Origin: Pristionchus mayeri
Lineage: Eukaryota > Nematoda > Chromadorea > Rhabditida > Neodiplogasteridae
Direction: 5' to 3'
Length of the DNA: 64,000 bases
NCBI GenBank assembly: GCA_036245805.1
Contig: BTRK01000003.1
Coordinates: 13,060,464 to 13,124,463, forward strand
Part shown: positions 11,963 through 21,549 of the stretch, piece after piece
Layout of the letters: each line of letters begins with the position of its first letter
Position numbering within the stretch: position 1 is the first letter of the stretch
Position numbers and translations under genes: made by a program
Notes under the pieces: model-generated
Seen by the model: the letters and a program-made list of their open reading frames with translations, nothing else
The model's database searches: none
What the model was told of the DNA's origin: nothing

Positions 11963-13267
11963 TTACTGGGCTTTAGGAGCAGCCTCGGCGTCTCTCTTCG
12001 TCTTGATCGATGCCTCGACTCCTCCGTCGAGTCCAGCCTTCTCAGCGGGCTTGGCAGCAGCCTCAGCGTCACGCTTCGTCTTTATCGATGCCTCGACTCC
12101 TCCGTCCAGTCCAGCCTTCTCAGCGGGCTTGGCAGCAGCTTCAGCGTCACGCTTCGTCTTGATCGATGCCTCGACTCCTCCGTCGAGTTCAGCCTTCTCA
12201 GCGGGCTTGGCAGCAGCCGCAGCGTCACGCTTCGTTTTGATCGATGTCTCGACTCCTCCGTCCAGTCCAGCCTTCTCAGCAGGCTTGGCAGCAGCCTCAG
12301 CGTCACGCTTCGTCTTGATCAATGCCTGGACTCCTCCGTCCAGTCCAGCCTTCTCAGCGGGCTTGGCAGAAGCCTCAGCGTCACGCTTCGTCTTGATCGA
12401 TGCCTCGACTCCTCCGTCCAGTCCAGCCTTCTCAGCAGGCTTGGCAGCAGCCTCAGCATTACGCTTCGTCTTGATCGATGCCTCGACTCCTCCATCCAGT
12501 CCAGCCTTCTCAGCAGGCTTGGCAGCAGCCTCAGCGTCACGCTTCGTCTTGATCGATGCCTCGACTCCTCCGTCCAGTCCAGCCTTCTCCGCGGGCTTGG
12601 CAGCAGCCTCAGCGTCACGCTTCGTCTTGATCGATGCCTCGACTCCTCCATCCAGTCCAGCCTTCTCAGCAGGCTTGGCAGCAGCCTCAGCGTCACGCTT
12701 CGTCTTGATCGATGCCTCGACTCCTCCGTCCAGTCCAGCCTTCTCCGCGGGCTTGGCAGCAGCCTCAGCGTCACGCTTCGTCTTGATCGATGCCTCGACT
12801 CCTCCGTCGAGTCCAGCCTTCTCAGCGGGCTTGGCAGCAGCCTCAGCGTCACGCTTCGTCTTGATCGATGCCTCGACTCCTCCGTCGAGTCCAGCCTTCT
12901 CAGCGGGCTTGGCAGCAGCCCCAGCGTCACGCTTCGTCTTGATCGATGCCTCGACTCCTCCGTCCAGTCCAGCCTTCTCAGCGGGCTTGGCAGCAGCCTC
13001 AGCGTCACGCTTCGTCTTGATCGATGCCTCGACTCCTCCATCCAGTCCAGCCTTCTCAGCTGGCTTGGCAGCAGCCTCAGCATCACGCTTCGTCTTGACC
13101 AATGCTTCCTTTGACGGAATTGGGCTTCCTGAAAATATAGCTTTTAAAACTAAATATATCTTCACATCTAGAGAAAATGGTCGAGATTTAATGGACGGAG
13201 AAGAAAAATATATAGTGTTCTTACCGTAGGTAAGAGCCAGAAGAGCGAGAATGAGAAGGAGCTTCAT
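11963..13267 (-). CDS. secreted tandem-repeat protein, 14 x 26-residue units with KTKR sites
   Basis: Two exons. Exon 1 (13225-13267) encodes the signal peptide MKLLLILALLALTY. A 96 bp intron (13129-13224, GTAAGA...TTTTCAG) follows. Exon 2 (11963-13128) joins in frame to give SPIPSKEALV and then the repeats, for a product of 402 residues. After the first KTKR come 14 units of exactly 26 residues, each beginning DAEAAAKPAEK and ending ASIKTKR, then a short tail DAEAAPKAQ and TAA. The units differ at only a few positions (for example A/G/S at residues 3-5, E or Q near residue 19). The KTKR at each border fits a proprotein-convertase site with Lys at P4, so the protein could be cut into identical Ala/Lys/Glu-rich peptides. 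That is inference. I know no named family with this unit. The open frame without the intron is also long, but its extra segment after TYG has splice signals at both ends and is not repeat-like. Confidence 0.85.
   Translation of the reverse strand: MKLLLILALLALTYGKNTIYFSSPSIKSRPFSLDVKIYLVLKAIFSGSPIPSKEALVKTKRDAEAAAKPAEKAGLDGGVEASIKTKRDAEAAAKPAEKAGLDGGVEASIKTKRDAGAAAKPAEKAGLDGGVEASIKTKRDAEAAAKPAEKAGLDGGVEASIKTKRDAEAAAKPAEKAGLDGGVEASIKTKRDAEAAAKPAEKAGLDGGVEASIKTKRDAEAAAKPAEKAGLDGGVEASIKTKRDAEAAAKPAEKAGLDGGVEASIKTKRNAEAAAKPAEKAGLDGGVEASIKTKRDAEASAKPAEKAGLDGGVQALIKTKRDAEAAAKPAEKAGLDGGVETSIKTKRDAAAAAKPAEKAELDGGVEASIKTKRDAEAAAKPAEKAGLDGGVEASIKTKRDAEAAAKPAEKAGLDGGVEASIKTKRDAEAAPKAQ
11993..13084 (-). 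repeat. 78 bp coding tandem array, 14 copies
   Basis: Fourteen head-to-tail 78 bp units make up most of exon 2 of the secreted repeat protein. Synonymous sites are also nearly identical between units, so homogenisation by unequal crossing over or gene conversion is recent. The unit is stop-free in several other frames, which creates long antisense open frames that are not genes. Confidence 0.9.
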
Positions 13268-13315
13268 TGTAGGAAAGGAGCTAAGAGCCGGTTGGGGTCA
13301 GTCAGAAAAGTGCTT

Positions 13316-13323
13316 CTTTTATA
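13316..13323 (-). promoter_or_regulatory. TATA box of the repeat-protein gene
   Basis: TATAAAAG on the minus strand, about 50 bp upstream of the ATG at 13267. It is at a plausible distance for a short 5' UTR of about 25 bases. Confidence 0.55.
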
Positions 13324-13954
13324 CCAATCACCACTCCGTGCGACCTCTCCAAACCTCTCACTCTCTCCTGGCTCCACAGTAGCAAGCAAACAGCCGCCGT
13401 GCCAAACAATTTAAAATAATTATCGCATCATCCCAGCCCACACACTCTCCATATCCTTCCTTATCTCTCGAGCGATCAGCTTGCTAAATTCCTAGAGATC
13501 GCGGCTATAGGAGAGGGCAAACTCGTTCCCATCTCGTCTTTTCGCACAACAGCTCTGACCTTGTGCAGAAGAGGTGCAGAGTTTGAGAAACGAATAGTTC
13601 TCTTAAATCAGTACAATCTCTTGCAACTCAACCTGGCGAGAAAGTCACAGAGATGAAGATCCGAATTGAGATCGCTAGAAGAGCAGACTGTGTCCGGCCA
13701 ATTGGGGAACACCCTAGCCTATTCGTTGAAGGGAGATCAGGTAAACACATGTGGCTGCGGACTTTTTTGGTTAGTCACCGAAATCCAGTTTTGCAGCTGA
13801 ATAGTTCTCAGAGATTTGTTCACATCCTTTGAATAAACTGTAAAATTTTAAATATTCTTGACGATGCATACAATTCCACGATGTTGTACATATATGCAAG
13901 CGTTTTATCATTTTCAGTTCATCAACTGTAAAATGGAAAGAGGGAAAATCGAGG
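13324..13954. other. upstream region of the repeat-protein gene; no gene seen
   Basis: C/T-rich on the plus strand near 13330-13460, with no exon recognised. This probably contains the 5' regulatory region of the minus-strand gene ending at 13267. Confidence 0.4.
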
Positions 13955-14373
13955 CGTCTGAGCTTATACATTGTTGTGATATGAGTACATGTGAAGGAGT
14001 AATTTATTTTTATGAATGGTTCATGTCTTCAAAGCAGATAATTTGATTTCCTCGGAATACTAATAACAGCGTAATTTTTAATGAATCATCACATGTAGTC
14101 AGTTCTGAATATGCGCGAAACGATTGTCTCTAAAATTGCACAAACATTGCAAAAATGGCCACAATGTAAAAAAACAAACATCTTACGCATCTCACGAGAC
14201 ACGAGACGTCTGAGCTTATACATTGTTGTGATATGAGTACATGTGAAGGAGTAATTTATTTTTATGAATGGTTCATGCCTTCAAAGCAGATAATTTGATT
14301 TCCTCGGAATACTAACAACAGCGTAATTTTTAATGAATCATCACATGTAGTCAGTTCTGAATATGCGCGAAAC
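13955..14373 (+). repeat. direct duplication of a 167 bp segment
   Basis: 13955-14121 and 14207-14373 both start CGTCTGAGCTTATACATTG and end ATATGCGCGAAAC, differing at about two positions. The 85 bp between them carries the left half (14146-14202) of an inverted repeat whose partner is at 15543-15597. Confidence 0.85.
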
Positions 14374-15597
14374 CGTCTAGCTTCAATGCCAATATAGGGA
14401 GTCTCCCCGGAACCTGTCGACTCCCACCACTGCCCATACTTTCTTGGTAAATACGTAATTATCGCTGTACATCTACAAGTTCGAGCGGTCTCATGTGCAA
14501 ATGTATCTGGAATTATGTTCGCACTGGATATATTAACATTTTTCAGTTGTTCGTTTGAACTGTGATTAAAAAAATTACCAGTATGATAGTCGGATGCGAT
14601 GCAGGGCACTTGATATCCTTTTCGTTTGAAGACTTCGGATTCACACAAGTGAAACTGCCCTTAGTGCTCACGTAGTCATGGCATCTCTGCTTATTGGAAG
14701 GGATAGTCCTGCACACTGATGTTCCTGTCAAACAAAATATATTAAATATGTTCGATAAATATAATGTCAATGGAAATGTGATGTTTTGGGGAAAATGAAT
14801 AGCAGACAACGAATTATCGCGTGCACAACGAGATAATCGAGATAGAGGTATTCTGATTTAGAGTTTTCGATGGTCTGCTCTTCAGATTTAAGAGACCATC
14901 CACGAGAGCACGGGAACACGGATGGTCGAAATTCAAATAATTATCAAACTTTTTTCCTGAAGTTATACTCCCAAATGCTGATTGACAGGGCACATGATAA
15001 TGGCCAGATATATATTTTAAAACCAAGACCAACCAACCGGAATAGTCCATTCGACCAGTCATCGTCGTGCTATATCACCGGTCGCATTCTCGCCCCTCTC
15101 ATTTCTAATAACTTAGAGAGCTTCAAAATAATGTTAGCGCGATCATTGTCGTTTCCCCAACTACCTTTTCGATTTATCTCATATTCTAAATGTGTCCTAC
15201 ATTTAACAAGGTAACATTTGGCAACTCCAATATTTCTAGGGTATGTTTCTAGCCAAGTTTATGATAGGTGCTTAAGCTCCGATATCGCATGCGTTAACAA
15301 ATGATATATCCTGATCGACATTGAATATATTAGCTAGGAACATGAAAATGAGAGTGATGTATTGTTTTACCGATCTGAGTGACTGAAACACATTACAGGC
15401 GAGATTACGTCAGGTGCAGCAGCTCGAAAAAAATTGGTCTGGTGTGTCTTCGTTGAGTTTAGGATTTATTTTGTTTATAAAAATCATCCAAAATCATTGA
15501 AAACTTGAATGAAAAAAAGTCCAACAAAACTGTTTTATTGATTGTCTCGTGAGATGCGTAAGATGTTTTTTTTTACATTGTGGCCATTTTTGCAATG
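14146..15597. mobile_element. element or rearrangement with 55-57 bp inverted ends
   Basis: 14146-14202 (CATTGCAAAAATGGCCACAA ... ATCTCACGAGACA) is the inverted counterpart of 15543-15597. The inner part carries the motif ACGCATCTCACGAGA seen at the ends of the TCACGC foldback family. The interior includes one copy of the 167 bp duplication and a Cys-rich gene fragment. It may be a composite rather than one transposon. Confidence 0.5.
14379..14724 (-). pseudogene. Cys-rich secreted-protein gene fragment
   Basis: One clean exon (14579-14724, 146 bp) has an acceptor TTTGACAG and a donor CTG|GTAATT. It encodes 48 codons with the pattern C-x9-C-x11-C-x13-C-P-x-x-H-P (CRTIPSNKQRC, FTCVNP, KCPASHP). 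This matches the third exon of the gene at 51408-51923 (NKCEVF, TCVKP, TCPTTHP) in length, phase and Cys spacing. Further along, a frame with YGQWWESTGSGE (about 14379-14500) resembles the C-terminal part of a Cys-rich module. The acceptor at TTAATCACAG puts it out of phase with the first exon, so at least one indel is likely. The family is only tentatively C6/DUF281-like. I found no other exons nearby. Confidence 0.45.
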
Positions 15598-16477
15598 TTT
15601 GACAGCTTCCCTTCACGCATTTGGATGAAACGATTGACTTGGGGCACCTGATGTTTGCTACTTTTAATGTTAATTCATTATGGATTGATAAGTAAATGTA
15701 TTGATCCTAATCTCCATCTATTCCAGTCCGTCCAACAAAATTTTACTCAAAATTTAAAAGAAGAAGTAACACGAAAAATGAGTTGAATGAAATAATGTAT
15801 CAGAATATCAACAGAAAGCTCTGCGCCTATTTATATTTGCGCAAATTTCATGGCCAGCACAGGGTTGTGGCTAGTTCTTTTAATCAGTTGATCTACTTAC
15901 TAAATCTACTTGTTGAGCAAATTGTATCTCGCACCCTGATACAGGGGTGAACTATTTTTGGATTTTTCTGGAAGAAAGACAGTAATTATGTCGTTTTGGA
16001 TATTCAGCTTGCCTTCGACGGTAAATCATCACTGAATAACGTACTGAAATATTCGGACCTAGCACAATGAAACAGAAGCATTATATTCGGGTCTTGATCT
16101 GATCCGCTCATCGAGACCGCGGAACTTAATGTGCTTCTAAGGGCAAAAAGAGTCAGTTTGGGGCTTAAGAAAACTAATTGTAAGAAAGGATATATTCGAC
16201 ATATCGAAAATCTTAAACATCTGATTGAGAAAATCTTAAACATCTGATCATCTGATCGATGCACCTTCTTTGTGGTGGAAATAGACACCGTTTTTCCTCT
16301 GCCCGGACGATCCTGATAAATACCAAGCTTTTGGCGCATAAAAACTGTATCGGATGCAGTCCACTGAATACCGAATGGATGAGCGGTGTCACACCGTCCT
16401 TGTGCAGCATAATAATGCTGGTTGGAGGCGACTATACTTCACCATTACGAGAAAGCCTAATGATACCTCTGCACCCT
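14725..16477. other. no supported gene
   Basis: AT-rich. At 15765 AAAGAAGAAGTAACACG is a half copy of the terminal repeat of the MITE at 47210-47442. No exon with both splice sites was recognised. Confidence 0.35.
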
Positions 16478-16727
16478 TTGGAACCTCTAAATTGACATGG
16501 CGCCTCTAAATTTAAACGCAAAATTCAAGGTGAAATAATGCCCGAAATTTTTCAAATGAAACATCTAAATTGATTGGACGTCTAATTAGATTTGGAACCT
16601 ATAATTTGTATGGACCTATAAATTGACAAGGAACTGCTAAATTGATTTGGAATATAAAAATTTATTGGAACCTCTAAATTGATCTTTTGGAACCTCTAAT
16701 TGGATTTGGGACCTCTAAACTGAGGCA
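16478..16727 (+). repeat. degenerate minisatellite, unit TTGGAACCTCTAAATTGA
   Basis: Variants of GGAACCTCTAAATTGA, GACCTATAAATTGACA and GGGACCTCTAAACTGA recur about nine times over 250 bp with 18-35 bp spacing. There is no coding potential. Confidence 0.6.
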
Positions 16728-16884
16728 GAGCCGAGATTTTGAACACTTTTCATTGCGCTATTTTTCATGAATTGGAACTGCGATACGACCAAAAACGTTA
16801 CCACAATGAGGCTAAATCAGCATTCAACATACTGAGTAGCAGTGTGTTGAATGAAGATTCAATACGAATGTAATGCAATACATA

Positions 16885-17925
16885 CAGTTGCGGACAAAAG
16901 TTTAGCACCAAATTTCAAATGATCATAACTTCTTTCAAAATTGAGATAAAGACTTACGGTTTGGAGCATTCGAGAGATATACCTCAGGACAATATCGGAA
17001 TATAGATGATGTGCTGAAACCTAAATATCGCGAGTTTCAAAATTTATTTTCCCGGAGATCTTTCGATTTTATTTTTTTAATTTTATTTTTTCTCAGCCGA
17101 ACTGCGCTATGAAGACGAATTCATTTCGGAGAGAGTACCTCCCCCGATGATGTGAACCCACTATCCAGCGTGTTTGGTGCTTCTCGATGAGAGTCGGTAT
17201 ATCGATTTTCCGAGACCTCACAAATTTTGTTATTTGGCTCTTCGGAACAAATTGAGCTAAAGGGTCAAAATTTCACAGATGTCATTCTGTCGTGATGGAG
17301 CAACAACCTGACAAGTTTCATAGCGAACGGACTAAAAATTGTAAAAATCAAAAAAAATATTCAGCCACATGAAAGCAACCAATCGGGTTCAGCGAAAAAT
17401 CTGATTCCTTGTCACTTTATGCAGAAACTATTAGAGAATTACTGTGCGAAATTGCGAGATCTGGCGTTTGTTTATACCCGTGTTGCATGCGAATACTTGG
17501 GGAGGGTCAGTGGGGAAGGAATGTGTTCATGAGGTTTGAGGAAAAATAGAGCATTGCCAGATTTGCACTAAACCAACATGTTAGGATATTTAGACCAAGT
17601 TATGAACATTTATCGTTGAATTGGGTTCATTTGACTTGAAATGTTCGTGTTCGGATAATGAGATTGGTGAGTCCGACTACTTCTGAACAGCTGCTCCACT
17701 CTGACCCGCGCCGAGTATTCACGTGAAAAATGGGTATAAAGAATAGCCTAATCTCGCAATTTCGCACAGTAATTATCTAATAGTTTCTTCATAAAGTGAC
17801 AAGAAATCAGATTTGTTGCTGAACCCGATTGAATGCTTTCATGTGGCTGAATAGTGGTGAACATTTTTTTTCGATTTTTGCAATTTTCAGTCCGTTCGCT
17901 ATGAAACTTGGCAGGTTGTTTTACC
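16885..17925. repeat. Tc1-like end plus dispersed repeat copy and a partial foldback
   Basis: TA followed by CAGTTGCGGACAAAAGTTT at 16885 looks like one terminal repeat of a Tc1-like element, with no partner found. The block 17130-17345 (CCCCCGATGATGTGAACCCA ... GGAGCAACAACCTGACA) is a diverged copy of 32700-32880 in the palindrome arms. From 17325 to 17925 the sequence folds back on itself (GAATATTTTT...CAGCCACATGAAAGC against GCTTTCATGTGGCTG), centred near 17612. Confidence 0.55.
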
Positions 17926-18040
17926 AAAAATTTTATTTACCTGCACGAATTGTTTACCTGCACGAATTGCCCGCCACTTTGAACCGCGCATTCTGTTTGA
18001 GTCGGTTCTAGAAAGTACGTTTGCAGATTGCAACAATTCA

Positions 18041-18395
18041 TTAGCTCACGTAGATCGCGTACTGTGAGTCAGTCCATGGGCAATCGGGAGAAGTAGTCGT
18101 GGAACTCGGAGTGCTCGTCGTAGGCGGGATAGTCGTCGTAGTAGTCAACTCGACGGTAGTTGAAGTCATCGCGATAGTTGTAGTCGCTGTGGACGTTGTC
18201 TCCGTCACTGGTTCGCTTGTTGAAGTAGTTGTCGTTGTTTTCCCTTCCTTAAATATCAGAATATTTCTCAAATTTCCGCGCACTATGTCCAATTATCAAC
18301 ACTATTTTTAGTCCCACCTGCTCAGTTCTCGCTTCCCTCCACTGGCTGTATGTTCCCACAGATACATTCGACTCCAGAGCAGGGTACGTCAGGGT
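18041..18395 (-). CDS. Thr-rich (mucin-like) secreted-protein fragment
   Basis: Two exons in phase 0. 18318-18395 follows TATTTCTTCAG and encodes TLTYPALESNVSVGTYSQW and a few more residues, ending GAGCAG|GTGGGA. 18041-18247 follows ATATTTAAG and encodes a stretch of about 45 residues that is mostly Thr and Ser (TTTTTSTSEPVTETT, TTTTTIPPTTSTPSS) before DCPWTDSQYAIYVS and a stop. Such Thr/Ser tracts are typical of O-glycosylated extracellular linkers. No first exon with a signal peptide was identified. It lies just 3' of the recognisable DEG/ENaC exons on the same strand but does not resemble the missing end of that channel. It could be a fragment. Confidence 0.35.
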
Positions 18396-18869
18396 CTGAA
18401 GAAATAGCGATAGTGAATAGAGAGAAAGGAAGAGGAGAAGGAGTTTCCTTCTAGTGTAGAGAGCAGGAAAGTGGGGGAGCGATGACGTGTATGATAGAGA
18501 AGACGAAAAGATGCTTGGCATTTGCTTCACAAAGGCGAAATTTTAGTCGCTTACACCAAATCAGCTCAAGTACTAGCATCACAATAAATCACTCTCTTCC
18601 TTCTGCGGGATCTAAAACCGATCAGGCCAGAAATAAGAGAGTCATTTCTTGCGAATCAGTCCTTACAGAGATGGTCAGCGAGTATTTGGTTGAGTTACAC
18701 GCCGGCTGGCACATGCATTCGCGTATCGACCAGTTCGATTGACGGAAGGAGTAGACGCAGGAGGCTGAAACGAAGTGAGGCGAATCAAGTTGTACACAAT
18801 TTGTTGAGATATTTTCTGTATCTGCGCTATATAACACACTATCTGAGAAAATCAACATATTTCTTCAGC

Positions 18870-19940
18870 GACTTGGCACGGGCCGAAAATTCATTCTGAC
18901 TTCAGCAATAGGTCGGCCTCAACGAGGGAAACCTACGAGCATCGCCAGTTTTTCGATCTGCATCCGCGCGGTCGCGCGCGCGGATTTTGAAACAAAATAC
19001 CGTAATCCGAGAAAATATGTGTATTAATCCCAAGCACTGCGGCAGTAGGTGCGCTGTATTCCTTGACAAATTCTAAGACTTTTTTACTTCGGGGAATTTT
19101 TCGATCAGATTTCATCGAAAGCAGAAAATCGATAATTTCACTTTTACTTCTGACATTATATTTTTTTGTGGAAAATTTTCCTCTTGAGGGGAGAAATTTT
19201 ATTCGTGCTATCGCTTGCTCATGCACTAACAAACATTCCACATAAAAATCATAATTTATAAAAAATACACTATCGACGAATTTTGGCAAAATGTGCCCAT
19301 AATTTGAATTATGGTGTAAAGATTACTGTAGCCAATTTTCCTGAACTTTGCTTATTTGCATTAAATTGCATAAATTACAGCAATAGAGCATCAAATGTGC
19401 TATGCGAGCATCAATGAGTGGGCAAAACGTGGTTTTTTTGCTTAAATAACGATATTCAGAAAAAGCGGCCATTGTAATATACACACCATAATTCAAATTA
19501 TTTGCACATTTTGCCAATAGTGTATTTTTTTTCGATAGTGTATTTTTTATAAATTATGATTTTTATGTGGAATGTTTGTTAGTGCATGAGCAAGCGATAG
19601 CACGAATAAAATTTCTTCCCTCAAGAGGAAAATTTTCCACAAAAAATATAATATCAGAAGTAAAAGTGAAATTATCGATTTTCTGCTTTCGATGAAATCT
19701 GATCAAAAAATTCCCCGAAGTAAAAAATTCTTAGAATTTGTCAAGGAATACAGCGCCCCTACTGCCGCAGTGCTTCGGATTAATATAAACATGTTCGAGG
19801 AATACGGTATTTTGTTTCAAAATCCGCGCTGCCGCGCGCGCGGATGCGGATCGAAAATCTAGCGGTGCTCGTAGGTTTCCCTCGTTGAGGCCGACCTATT
19901 GCGGAAGTCAGAATGAATTTGAATTTTCGGCCTGTGCCAA
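18870..19940. mobile_element. 1.07 kb foldback in a channel-gene intron
   Basis: The arms pair around a centre at about 19403. GGTCGGCCTCAACGAGGGAA (18911) is the inverted partner of TTCCCTCGTTGAGGCCGACC (ending 19896). GC-rich blocks CCGCGCGGTCGCGCGCGCGG (18963 on) and TGCCGCGCGCGCGG (19831 on) sit in each arm. It lies between the last two recognised exons of the DEG/ENaC gene. A diverged end of the same family is at 25997-26240. Confidence 0.75.
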
Positions 19941-21333
19941 GTCTATTTCGATTCTGTCAGATAGTGTGTTATATGTTTCAGCTTGATAATAATATTGAAC
20001 TGAAGTACATAATTTAGGCAAATCAAGTTGTACACAATTTTTGAGTTTTTGTTTGTCTTTCTGATCTGTCTCAAGCGTGACAATAATATTGCGCTGAAGT
20101 ACATAATTTAGTGATATTCCTCTATCTCTATGCAAAATGTACGAAATATTCACCGTCGCGAATAGTGCACCGAATAGTGCGTAGCTCCTTATGTTTCATC
20201 ACTTCACCAATCTCTCAACATTAGTCCCTCACCCTATCAGCTAAATGTCAAATTCCAACCTCAACGATGCGCTTCTGTGCACAAGAGAGGAGGCACGAAG
20301 AGAAAGAGTATTGCTCATTGTAGTAGTTCTCAGCATCCTCGTTCCTGCACGATCCGTATGGGTGCTCGACCCTCTCCATTTTTGTCTGAAATTTGGATAA
20401 CAAATATAAGTGCAACCACTTCTGTCCGAGAAAGAGCTGATGTCTATGAGAAAATAGTTAATCGAGGAGGAAATGCTAGACGGATGCATGATTAGAAAAC
20501 CTTGAAGTGCTCAAACATGATCGTTCTGATGCCGACGTGCGTCATCTCTCCAACGGTCAAATCGACAGCGTTGTCCATCGAGTGGATTTGGCCCTGGTCA
20601 TAATTGGCTTGCTGGCAATTACGATAATAACATCAGTACATGATCAGCCACCGAAAGACGGAAGCCACGTCGCGTTGTGGTCGGGAGCAGATCCGACTCG
20701 CCAGTGATTGGATCCTCAGCCTGAACGACAAAATGGGCGGTTCGGCACAATCCGAGGCAGTGCAAAAACGCACTAGTGATTTGATGCTCGAAGGTATTTG
20801 TTGGAGAGCCCTTACCCTTCGCGATCAAATGTGTCGGGGTGTAAAATTGTTGTTGTTATATATATAAGAATTATAGCTAAAGATAGCTATAGTGCCCATG
20901 ATGATGTTAATAATTATAGAAGTGATAGTAGTGATAGTCACGCACATTGACTGTGAGCGTCAGTCGGAGCCCGCTCGATGCGCCCGGTCTGAAACAACGT
21001 ATGAACTGAGCATGATGACTTACGTCATTTTCACCTGACGACGGAGTGATTCTTGACGGAGTGAACAAACAGCGAATGTAGACAGGGTCAGGAACAATTG
21101 TGATAGATCCACTGAAGGTTATTTCATTTAAAATTTGCATATGCTGGGAAAAACCCGCACATCAGTGAACTGTATACAAAAACGAAATGACAGCCCCACA
21201 ACTCACGGAGCACATGGTTGTCCTCCAAAGAGGCATTCAGTGACGAGGTCCTGCAGTGCGTACATTGCAGGCTCCTTCTCAGTATACGACATATTCGAAG
21301 AGAGTATTGTGAGAAGGTCTTGGGCAAGATCGT

Positions 21334-21347
21334 AGCGTTGAAATCTG
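21334..21347. repeat. 14 bp target-site duplication, 3' side of LINE
   Basis: AGCGTTGAAATCTG, identical to 25225-25238. It is part of a channel-gene coding exon and is present on both sides of the LINE. Confidence 0.85.
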
Positions 21348-21549
21348 TTCATTCCCTTTATTCATTCATTCATTCATTCATTATTTATTCCGTCAAAGGG
21401 GATATGCAAGTAATAGGCGAGATGAAAAAACAATAGACGGATGTCCGTCGACGTTGTCGAATCGGGTTTCTTGCGGCAGCAAGGGTAGGGTAGGGGTCTG
21501 TAGAGGGAGTGGGCGAGGGATGGGTATAGATCATAGATCAAGCCATGCT

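Noticed and set aside
11939..13229. Very long open frames (about 390-410 codons) on the plus strand and other minus frames across the repeat gene
   Set aside because: They arise because the 78 bp unit lacks stops in several frames. They have no splice logic or signal peptide and are antisense to a well-supported gene.
18099..18311. Val-rich plus-strand frame
   Set aside because: It is the antisense of the Thr/Ser-rich minus-strand exon.
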